A DNA stretch of 64,000 nt from Lichenostomus cassidix (taxonomy: Eukaryota > Chordata > Aves > Passeriformes > Meliphagidae), in contig CM039182.1 of NCBI GenBank assembly GCA_008360975.2, positions 104,935,443 to 104,999,442 of the forward strand, given 5' to 3'. Position numbers and translations under genes: made by a program. The notes beneath the pieces were generated by a model. That model made no database searches and had not been told where the DNA came from. It worked only from the letters and a program-made list of their open reading frames with translations. Positions 1 to 10,600 of the stretch are shown here, in pieces; positions within the stretch are counted from its first letter, which is position 1; the number at the start of each line of letters is the position of its first letter.

Positions 1-619
1 GGAAGGTTGAGTGGATGATGTGAATGGAAATGTGTATTTTCTCGCAGTGTGTTTGTGAGCTTGCAGGCTTCCTTCTCCTGGAAGATGTAGCATTGCAGAA
101 GGAGTGAGGATTTTTTTTTTACAGTGTGGTACTGATGCTGTGCCCAGTGCTGTACAAAATGCCACTATTCCTGCATATTCCTTAGGAGCTAAGCCCCAAG
201 CCTATGACCTGTGTAGTGCAATAGTGCACTGCAGAAGGGTGTGGGTTGTAACTGGAATTCACTCCCTTGGGGAGGATGGGCTGAGAGCAAAGAGGCTGGT
301 GTGAAAAAGCCCTTGTAAGCCACTGCCTGTTTGCGAAGATCAAGGCATCTGAAAACGAGCGGCCTCTGAATTAATTGCAGGGTTGCTCAGGTACAAATGA
401 GAACAGGATTAGACCTGTCTTTTCTATTTTAAGTGCAGAAGTAATATTTCCAACCTGTCAAGCGATTGCATATCTTGAATATCTTACTGGATAAATGAAC
501 GTGATAGCAACAGTAGAGGGTGGCACAGTCTTTCGTGTAACTGGCACTTACCTTGCAGTTGTTGCAGTTCTTTGTTTTGTATAATTCCTCAGGAATATTT
601 CAACATGGTCTCGTCTGGG

Positions 620-637
620 TTGTTGGTTGGTTGGTTA
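620..637 (+). repeat. (GGTT)n microsatellite
   Basis: Four to five consecutive ggtt units (gttgttggttggttggtt) inside intron 1. Short and slightly imperfect. Confidence 0.7.
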
Positions 638-3600
638 TTTTGGTTTTGGAGGGGTTTTTTGTCATTTACGTGTGTTAGAAGAAACTATCTTTTGAGAGGC
701 TCTTGACCTTGACATCCACTTTCCCAAGATGTGGGGTTATGGTAGTGAAGAATTGACTTCACCTCCCCAGTGACCTGGGGAGGGATTTGTTTTCTTTTTA
801 CTGGTCATTTGTGGGCTTTCTAAATTTTCATTTTTTAATCCGGTAGATTCTGCAAAAATTGATATTACTTTTTTTTATTCAGTTGATCACATTGACAGAT
901 ATCTTTCCTGTCTGTTTAATGGAAAAGTTGAAACAGGAAAACCAAAATTTCAAAATTGTGTGTCACATGTTGGTGGCAGTTTGTGAGCTTGATCAGCGTA
1001 GAGGTCTAATGTCATATCCAGCACGGTTTTACCCTTGTCCTGGGCTGGTTTTAGACGCAAACATGCAGTGACTGAGGAAGTAGTGGTTTCTGTTTGTGTG
1101 GTCTGGTGAGGAGGGCTCATTTGTTTAATTAAAAGAAAGAAAAAAGTCCCACTTTTGTACAAAATACAGGTGATTTCACTTTCAGTGGAAGCAATAGGGC
1201 ACAATTTTGCCTGCGACTTCTATGTTAGAAGCTACCAAATGAGCGTTCACATTGGAGAGATCCAAAGGTTTGGCAGGGGGAACCACATCAAGGTTTTGCA
1301 CAGAGGGGGAGGGTTGTGCTCTTCCCTTGGTGCTGCTGTCTGCAGCTTCTCTCCTTTGTGAGAAGCACCTTTGTGTTTCCTCCCTATCCCAGCCCAGATG
1401 CAGGTGGCATTTGGCAAGCACATCTGTGCATTTATCTGCTCTGACCTATCCAAGCACAAAGCCATTCCACTCTTTCCTCCAGGTTAGACAAGCTCATTAT
1501 TGTTCAGGTCTGAGGAGGCAAAGAGTGACAGAAGCAAAACAGTACAGCTTTTGCATAATTTGGGGTTTTCTCGCTGCTGTGGGGGTCATGGCCCTCGTAT
1601 AGCAGCACTTTGTTCAACCTTCTTCCTTTGTGGGGGGAGGAAGACTGCTGTGGGTTCTCGGGCAGTCAAAGAGACAGCAACAGAAGTGCAGTTTTGGTTC
1701 CTTATCCAGACAGATTCTTGAGGTCCTGCTGCTTCAAAGGGAAAAATAAAGGCATACAAATCTCCTGTTTTCCAGATAGCAGTTAGGAGATCCTGCCAGG
1801 ATAGGAAATCACAGTTCTTCTTGTTGCTCTGTCACAGGTAGCTGAATGCTGCTCTATTAGCACTTGCATCCCTCATTTTACTTGCTGAATTTGTAGAGAT
1901 AGTTTCCTGCTGTCGGGGTCGAGTATCCCAATTTCCACTGCTGGTAGCTCTACTCATTGGCCTACAACAACACCCATGAGGGAACCTCAGCATTGGCTGC
2001 AAACGCCATGTCTGCTTCCCTCCCCACTGCTGCAGCCTCCTGACACCTTCTTGCCCTGGAAGGCTTCACCACAGGCACATGGTGGTGACCATCACATTAC
2101 TTGACCATCACTTTTCTTGCTGACGCTGTCCTGGCAGTCTGCAAGGCTGTGCAGTGCCTGTTGGAGTGTGGCAGAGGGCTGGCCCTGTCACTGTGAAGGC
2201 TTTGGATGTGCTTTTTTTCAAACAATAGCTGTGTGTCTGCATTATATTTGTTCTTATTAGTACCGTCAAGGATGTTTATTTTGTATTCATAGCTGTATTT
2301 GTTCTTTATGAGGTGCAGGAATAAGTTTTTCTGGTTGCTAAAACACAATTTTTCCTGTCTAGAACTGCAGCAGTTCTACTCCCAAATTTGTTTTCAAATT
2401 TTTTTTCTTTCTTAAAAAGCTTCAAAGAATGTATGCTTGTTGTGATTAGGTGAAAAATTAGTTCATATATTAAAAATAAAGGAAGAAATACTAAGTCCTA
2501 GGCCTCTTTATCTATACCCCTTCTATCTTATATTGATACAGAAAAGATTTTGTATGTAAGTTCAAAAGGATGCTAAACAATTTGTCTTCATGTGTTATAT
2601 TGTCATCTGGATACTATTTTCTGTGTATTACTTACCCAGATACTACATTATATATGATTTGAAAGCTTTAAGTTACCAAAAATATGCTACAAGAGTGTAC
2701 ATTTCATGAGCTCCTACTTAAAGCCAAGAGAGAGATTTACAGATGTACATTTATAGATGATAAAAAGTATTGTTTGGGGGAGGATTATTGTTACTCTAAT
2801 TGCCCGTCTGATATCCTCCTTGGAAGATTAAGTATTTTTGGTAGCAGCTTTGTGGTTTGTACCCTGTTAGCTTAATATCTGTCATAAAATGATGTAACTG
2901 TTACTGGCACAGGTAAAATTGAGCTTGAGTTCAACTCCCCGGGAGGGTGTTGTGAATGGGAAACTGTTGTGTATACATAATCCCATTAGTCAATATTGTT
3001 GTTCAAAAATCCTTTTTTTCTCCTTCCTCCTCTCACAACAAAGCTCCTAGGTCTGTGGTGAAGTGTTTTGTGACACATTTTTGAATGGGCCTTTTGCCCT
3101 GCTTTCAGTTCTTTAATGCAAGAAGCTTTACCAGGAAACAAGAATCTCTTTCTTCTCTGTCAGTGTTTTTTCAGCTTGGGGCTGTGATGCTGAATATGCA
3201 GACAGACACACAAGTCAGATGATCTAAGATGTGTGATATTGTTGAGGTTATCCATTTCACATGATTAGTATCTGTAGTGGAGTTGTTTGGTCTGCATTTC
3301 ACGTCTCTGCCATCTAAATATGTCTTAATCTTTTTTAAAAGATAGGGTTTTGTGTGTTTTAACACACCCTCAAGGCTGCTATAAAGTAAGTCTTCCTTGC
3401 ATTATATTTAGTGCCTCCTCTTGAAAGAGGCGATTAGTTGGAAAGAAGTATTTTTTTAAATTAACTTCTGTCATTGATAAAAGGCTGTGTAAAAATAGAG
3501 CCTGATCGTGCAAACACTTGCAGATATATATTCAGTCTTACTTTCTCAGGTGACTTGGGCTCATAAAGACATTGCCTAAAATAGTCAAAATGAATAGTTT

Positions 3601-4082
3601 TGTAGTTTCATTTGAGCACGAGCCCCATCAGCTGAGGTTTCTGCAGAAGTGCATCATTAGTCATGCAGTTAGCACCTTTGTTAAGAATACTGAAGTGTGT
3701 GAGTTCTTACAGAATTGGGTAAATTTATTGGTATAAGTGATTTCTTTGCACTTCTAGGCTGATACATTTTCAGATCTTAGAGGGAAAGTCTGAGATGTTC
3801 TTGCAAATGAATGTGTGCAATTAGTTCTTGTAATACTGAAATCTGAATGTAGCCTGTGAGAATACTGGGTACTAAATCAGTGAAGTCTGTGACAAAAAAT
3901 CATTTTTATCTAGAGCAGGGTCAAAAATGAGATTTTTTTTTCAAGGTACTTCATGCTTTATGTTGTTTTTAATATACTTAATCTTCTAAGAAGACATGAT
4001 GAGCTGCTGTCAAAATTTTCTCCAGTTGGTTTTACGTTTACAGGTTTTTTTGTCTGTGTAATGCTGCTTATAGAACAAAGAC

Positions 4083-4104
4083 TTTTTTTTTTTTTTTTTT
4101 TTTT
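4083..4104 (-). repeat. 22-base poly(T) tract
   Basis: An uninterrupted run of 22 T on the plus strand, i.e. poly(A) on the minus strand. It could be the tail of an old retroposed sequence to its right, but no matching target-site duplication was found, so it is recorded only as a homopolymer. Confidence 0.85.
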
Positions 4105-5510
4105 GCCTGGAGGTGCCACTAGGTGATTTGGGTCAATTAAAGGGATTACTGGCCCCAAAGCAGAGGCTCACTGAAGCAAATATGTTCACAATTCCAAGGT
4201 TTTATTTCACAACCCAAAGTATCACCTTAAACTCAATTAACTGCTGGTTTAAGCCAGCACACAGGTCTGCCTCTGCTCTCATATTACCCCACACTTAGTT
4301 TTTTCAGCTTTCAGAAGTACACAGCTTTATTGATTGAATGCAGGAGGAGAGCAAGATGAATTTTATCTGTTTTCAGGGACTCAAACTTTCTTTTCTTTCT
4401 GCTATGCATGTGACTTCAGCAGAAGTCATAATCATGTTTGGAAGCTAGCATGTGCAAGTACGTCACACTCTTGGCTCGGGGAAATGGAGGAGCAAACAGC
4501 AAATACTATGAGCCATGGCTTAGTGGTTTTTGAGATTTTTAGTAGCTGGTTTTAAGATTTTAATATGTTTTTTCATAACAGTTGGAAGCATTAGCAACCT
4601 TTCTAAGTCACATGATGTGATAAAGAGTCCCATGTGTCCTCTCCGTCTTTGTTGGCGAGGAAGTTATTTCAGTATTTCCAGCTCTAAGGTCTTGCAAGGT
4701 ATGGTACAGGCTTTTTAAAGTTCAGGGGCTGTTGAGAAGAGGTGGAGATGCTCAGTCTAATCCCCTTGTATTCTGCTGTTTTCACAAAGTTTCTGGCTTT
4801 CAAGATCAAAAAAAGATTTAAAAAGATGTAGACCTAAAGAGCTACATAACAGAAGGCAAAAATAAGATTCATTAAAGATTCACAGAAATTCATGAATGTT
4901 TAATATGTTTTAGCTTTGTTTTTGTTGTTTAAACAGAGTCACAGGTCTCTCATGCCTTCCACTTTCAGAGAATCACCAATGAATACTGAATGCAGCATAG
5001 GCACATGCAGAGTCCTTGTGTATACCTTTTCATGGAGAGGCTCTCTGAGCAATGCCAGATATTACCATGGAAGTGATAACAACTATGCCCATTGCAGTGT
5101 TCCTGTCAGTGTCTGCCTTGCTCCTGCTGTCAGGGGAAGATGCAGCTGCTGAGGCAGATGTGGGTACCATGCAGCTGGGTTGAGGCAGCTCAGGTACCAA
5201 AGTGTGCCCCAGGAGTAGGGAGGGCTGTCTGCAGAGTTGCCTCTGCACTGGTATCTCCCATAGCAGGAGCCAGGGTAAGGTAGATGTGAAACTGGAAAAC
5301 AAGCCAACACATCTTGATGATCAGCAGTGTAATTCCTGGGTTTATAGGAGGAGGTGTAGAGAAATGCAAGGGGAACCATGCATCTTCTGGCTCCTTGACT
5401 TTGTTCCCCACCCATCCAATGGTATTTGTGGTTAGGGTCTGGATATGTGGACATCTTTTTTTCTCCTCTCCCAGAAGCTTGTGATACTGAGGTCAGTCAG
5501 GAAGGACTTC

Positions 5511-5767
5511 TGTGGCTAGCACAGGTTTTTCCTATGAGAAATTTTCTTGTGTTTTATAAATAAAGTTTGGATGTTGTTGGAACAGTGTCCCAGAACTTGG
5601 ACAGTGCAGGCCTGGCCAATCAGGCCTGGGGGAAGGCTTCTGACTGACCAATCTGGGTGACTTTTGAGAACTCTATATATGTGATGAAATCAAAACAATA
5701 AAGGTCATTCCTTCTTGCCACTGAGAACTGGTGCCTTCATTACTCTGCTAGCCGCTCAACAGCGACA
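5511..5767 (+). mobile_element. Solo LTR, class II (ERVK/alpha-beta-like), plus orientation
   Basis: The 257-bp element begins TGTGGCTAGC and ends CAACAGCGACA, giving a short imperfect terminal inverted repeat (TGTGGCT against TGTCGCT). It is flanked by a perfect 6-bp duplication GACTTC at 5505-5510 and 5768-5773; 6 bp is typical of class II retroviruses. U3 holds two CCAAT boxes (gccaatcagg, gaccaatctg). A TATA box (tatatat, 5674-5680) is followed 17 bases later by AATAAA at 5697-5702, a tight spacing as in short-R alpha and beta retroviruses. An upstream AATAAA lies at 5559. No internal retroviral sequence or primer-binding site follows, so it is a solo LTR. It is non-coding. Confidence 0.85.
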
Positions 5768-5773
5768 GACTTC

Positions 5774-7434
5774 TGACTTTATTTCTTTTTATTGTTACTT
5801 TTCTCTTTCAGCAAGGCAGTTGCCTCCTGTTTCAAAAATGCCTGTCTTCTGTGGATGTGACCCAGGAGCACCATTGCCCGTCTCAACGAAACCAGCCAGC
5901 TGCTCTGGGGTGTGCTAAATCCCCAACAGGTTGTTAACCTGTCATGAGATGGGGTGTCATCTGCTGGATTGAAATGTTCAAATCCAGCTGGATTTGGAGC
6001 TTTTTCAAAATTACCTGTTTTGCATGAGCACAGATTTGATAAGAGTGTTTTGTGGTCATATACACAGTGGTGCCTGCAAGTAGCTCAGCACCTGCTCTTG
6101 CTGAAACTCGTCCCTGCAGCAGCTGCTCACTGGGGTTGTGGTGGCTATGGGGCTGACAGCTGCCCACAGTCCTGGCTTTGGGGTGTAAATCCAGCTGTGC
6201 CTGATTAAAATACCTGGGTCTGGTTGACCTAACAGTCTTTGGCAATAACACATTTACTGACAATAGTAAAAGTACCTTGAAAACTGAGCAGTGGCACTGC
6301 AGAATTGATCCAGTGTGTAACACTGGGATGGGACAAACAGCTGTCCTTTGTACTTACGAGCTTTATTTTAAAGAATTTCTCCAATTGTTGCTGTAGTCCG
6401 TGAACTGAAATGAAGTCGTATCTCCCCCCAAACATTCATAAAATTAGGCAATTCCTTGGCCAGCTTCCTAGTCCATAGCTTGGGAGGTTGGTATTACTGA
6501 ATTTCCTTTTCAGTTTCTGATTTTTTTTATGTGTGTATGGTCTGTCAAATCATTTGTCCATGGAGTCAGAAGTTAGAGTCAGCATCTTCGGAGATCAAGA
6601 TAAATATTTTTGAAATTTAAGCCTTGGTTCTGTGGAAAGCTTGATGGGCTTTTTATTATGCTCTGGAGTAGCTCCCTGGGCTTCAAATGGGAATTAAGAA
6701 TAAATGCTGGAAGTGAAAGTTGTCTCTGCACAGGACTCTGCAGCTCAGCAAAAGATGCTGCTCCAGCTCCCCAGAAAAACTGGCAGGGACATGGTAGAAG
6801 ATTTGCAAGAGTAAAGGAGGGTAAGGCTTTTTTGTCCATCTTTTTCCAGTACAGAGGAAAAGAAAGTAGCTCCTGTTTCACTGTGTGTAAAGGGGAGATC
6901 AAAGCTTTCAGAAGAAATACCAGGTTAGGAAGGGGAAGCAGCTGTTTCCTTCTTCCTCTCGCTTTCCTCTTCACTTCCCTGTCCTCCCCCGTTGCTGGGA
7001 GGATCTCAAAATGCTGCAGACATTTGGGCTCGAGACTTGTTTTGTGGTGAGATGTGGATTGTGAGAGTGGTTAGGGGATATGGCTTCATGAGATTTTTCC
7101 TATATTTGTATTAAGTGCAGAGCTGGGGGCAGCATTTCTGAAGCCTGCCCTCTTTAAGAATAGGATAGATAATTTGGTGTTCCCTGTTTTAAGAGTGTGT
7201 GCTCTGAGTCGCTCAGAAAATTGCCCACCTTTGACATGAAGATCTGTGGGTTTAGGGTGTGCACGTTTGTTTGCATGCATATGAAATTAGGCAGGTTGTT
7301 CAAATGACCATCAGGTTGGTCACATCACTCTTTGTTGAAATACCTGTGGCAAATAACTGGGAGAACTAAATTCAAAGTGACTCCTTGTGAGAGAGGTAGG
7401 ACAGCTCAGGAAATACACAGCAATACAGGATCCT
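5774..7434 (+). other. Intron 1 sequence, no gene seen
   Basis: Unique-looking AT-rich intronic sequence. A 146-codon plus-strand frame (6610-7050) and a 131-codon antisense frame (6579-6974) overlap each other and have no recognisable family or conserved composition, so neither is called as a gene. Confidence 0.6.
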
Positions 7435-7671
7435 AAAATCATAGAATGGTCTGAGCTGGAAGGGACCTTCAAGATCATCCAGTTTCACCTCCCCTGCTAT
7501 AGGCAGGGATACCTTCCACCAAGACCACATTGCTCAAAGTCCTGTTCAACCTGGCCTTGAACACTTCCACAAATGGGACATCCACAACTTCTCTGGGCAA
7601 TTTGTTCCGGTGTCTCACCACCCTCAGAGGGAAGAATGTCTTCCTAATAGCTAATCTAAACCTGCCCTTTT
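7435..7671 (-). mobile_element. CR1 LINE 3'-end fragment (minus strand)
   Basis: Reads as the reverse complement of the avian CR1 3' end: atcatagaatgg, ctggaagggaccttcaagat, catccagtttcacctcccct, then ggccttgaacacttcc, tccacaacttctctgggcaa and ctaatctaaacctgcccttt. The CR1 terminal ATTCTATGAT motif lies at the left edge, so the element points leftward. It is 5'-truncated and several per cent diverged, as usual for CR1. Confidence 0.93.
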
Positions 7672-10600
7672 CATAAAATAAATATGATTTTATTTGTCTT
7701 TCAGGATAAGTATGTTGGTTTAGTGATGCTTTATTGTAACATCACACTGTGGCCAAATGGGCAAGAGGAGAGAAACCTTGCCACCTCTAAGTGTTTGGGC
7801 TACTTCACAAAATACTTTGAAATTAATATTTTTCCTTTTCTGTCCTTCACTGGCCTGCCTGACAGCAGTGTCAGAATACCTCCTGCTCCTCCTGTGGTTA
7901 CAGCCTGGAATTGGCTGCTGAAACGACTTCTAGAGAATAAAATTGAGGGGTAATAGAGGATGGAGAACAGCATGGCCACGCTTCATATGTTATCTGTGAT
8001 GCCTAACAGAGCTTCTTTAATAGAAGACAATTCTTCTCTGCTGCCCTTGTGTTAGCTGGGAAACATCCTACAAGGAAAAAAAAATTGGATAAGTGAATAT
8101 TAATGAAATCCATCATTAATTATCACCAGAGCAGACTGCGGAGAATTGGGTTGCATTTTCAGTGGATTTAAATATAACTTGGCTTATGCAATCCTGTTAA
8201 ACATTGTTGAAGTATGTCACTGAGAAAGCTCATTATATTTGCTATATAAAGATTACCACTTTTGGGGGGGATTAAAGTTTTAGCAGCGGCTGCCGTCTTT
8301 CTTGTGGTCACAACAGCAACCTGTTCAATGTGGAACAGAGGGGGGAAGCTGTGGGTAAGCCAGATTTTCTGTCTGTCTGGAAGCACAACCTTTAAAGCTG
8401 TTAAGCCAAACCAGAGGAAACTCTGTGAACTTTATTTCAGGAAGCAGAATTCTTCAGGAAGGTGACATGTTCAAACAGGGGGGAAACAATTGTTTTTCCC
8501 TTGACTATGTGTCTTTTATATCATATATGCAGGTGAATATGTACGCTTGTGTGTATATAAGAAAAAAACATTAAAAGTGTAACATTGGCTTCAGGCAAAT
8601 CAAAGTGCTCTGTTCCCCATGAAATAGGAGATTGTTTTGATTTTGCTGAGAGTAGTGTCAAAAATAAAAGCAGAACTGTTGGAAGGGGGAGTTTGTAATT
8701 GAGTCGTACCCCTGCACCTGGTGACTAGCAGTACCTCTTCCCCCCACCCGTGCTGTGCTCTGTGTTTCTGATTGCTGAGCTGTTTGGCATTGGCAGCCCT
8801 TAGAGCTGTGGTGAGCGTTTTGTCTTGCTGCTACAAATCTAATTGTGACCCTTTGTCCTGCTCGTTTCTGTAGCAAAAGCTGGAGCTGGATGTCTGGGGA
8901 GGCAGGGCTGCCTCGGCTCGCAGCTTTGGTGTGCTGGGCTGTGTCTGGGGGGGCTGATGTGCAGACACTCTTCTGCCATGTGTTTTATTCACACCAAGCA
9001 GCACTTGCTCCAGCAAATCATCTGTCGGTCTGAGTTAAAGCAATGTCTGCAGCTCGATAGCTGTAATTAGACAAAAAGCACCTGGTGTATCAGCGATTAA
9101 AAAAAATAAGAAACATTATGACTAGTTATTGTACAACTTGCTCAAAACCACTGGATAATGATGGTACATTTGCCATCAGATTAGGTCATGTAGCAGCTTT
9201 ACTTCAGCTTAGAAAATTAGGATCAAAAATAGTCCTCTGATTAAAACTTGAGCTTTTGAAAGCTCTTCAGAGAAGAAAGATATGCAAATGCAGATGTATG
9301 GGAGAAATTAAGCAATCTGGATATGCACGATTCTTGAATTTAAAGAGTAATTGATGTAACTACTGTGCTACTCATTTCTCACAGTCACCCTGTTTTAACA
9401 CAATTAAATGAAACATTGGCATGATCTGGGAATAAGTTGCTTAAAATACAATCTGCAATGGCTCAATGTATTAGCATAGCGAATTTAGGAGTTTCTGTAG
9501 GCATGCAGTTGTTCTGCATGAACCAATGTCAGCCTGCAATAGCAGTTTTCTTGAGTTAGATTATTAATTTCTCCCACATTTTAAAAAAAGAATGGCATAA
9601 CTTTGTCACATATTTATCAGAAGTAAAATAATTTATCTTTGAAACAACATTTGCTTTTTGATATCATCAGGAGTTGGTCTCCTCCTTCTTTGCCCTTTGC
9701 TGCAGCAGTGAGATTCCATCAACCTCAGGGCATCTGCAGGTCCCTTACATCCTGTCAGGCAATTTTTAAACACTGGGGAAAAAAAGAATGTTTCAACCAA
9801 TAGAGAAAAATAGTTAAGTTCTAAAGACTGGATGTGATCAATATCAGTCACAGGCCTGCTTGGCATCTCTATCTGTTGAGCTTGAAGAAGTCCAGCCTGT
9901 TCCCTGTGACTGTTTTAGGTGCTGCTCACTGGCTGATTGAAGGAGACACCCATAGCTGCAGTGGAGGAAGGCTTGGGGACAGCCAGCAGCTATGGGAGCA
10001 GCCTCTAGTGATGCAGGAGCAGTTAATCAGTTCTTGTGATTTAAGGATTGTTTTGGGCTGATCCCATGGAGGACAGCAGATCTTTTCCTCCCTCACAAAT
10101 CCCAGTAGAAGCCAATCACTAATCATTTGTGTGCTCATTAGCAGGATCAATTCCCTTACCTGGCTGGCTTCAGGAGACCTGCTGCTGCTGTGATGCAGGG
10201 GGTGTTAGATGGCTGAAGCAGCACGATGGCTGAAGCAGCACAATGCCTTTTGGTCACAGCACCAGCTTATTAGTATAAATGAGGCTGTTTTAAACCAATT
10301 TAAAACTGTAGTTCACAGGAGATGTGTGCAGGGGCTGACCTTTACTTCCTTTAATCTTACTTTGATGTCAGGATGTTCTGTAGGTCTCTGAGGGTTAAGT
10401 TGTCCATGAAGACAATTTCTCTGCCCACCAAGCCTGCAGTTGCGGGCTATTCTGCTAGTAAGGTATCAGTTTTATAAGTCTTGATGGTATTCACTTTTGA
10501 AAACCTCATACCCACTTCAGGCAAAATGCAGCACAGTTTGTTGACAGCTGTTTAACTGATGTCTGTTTACACCTGGCCCAAGCCCAGTTTTGTATATTAA

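Larger units (their letters stand above)
1..5510 (+). other. CABLES1: CABLES1 intron 1, 5' part of window
   Basis: AT-rich non-coding sequence with only short, overlapping open frames. It holds a (GGTT)n run at 620-637 and a 22-base T tract at 4083-4104. A short secretory-like frame begins at 5067 (see findings). No family-recognisable exon, RNA gene or full-length repeat was seen. It is assigned to intron 1 because the first CABLES1 exon downstream begins in mid-codon. Confidence 0.7.

Noticed and set aside
5202..5435. Kunitz-like hints near 5200-5400 (C-x8-C in one frame, CNSWVY in another)
   Set aside because: The cysteines are spread over different frames, the spacing does not fit a complete Kunitz domain, and no intact domain can be read. 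Resemblance may be chance.
5559..5564. AATAAA as poly(A) signal for the signal-peptide-like frame at 5067
   Set aside because: It lies inside the LTR bounded by GACTTC duplications (5511-5767), so it arrived with the insertion.
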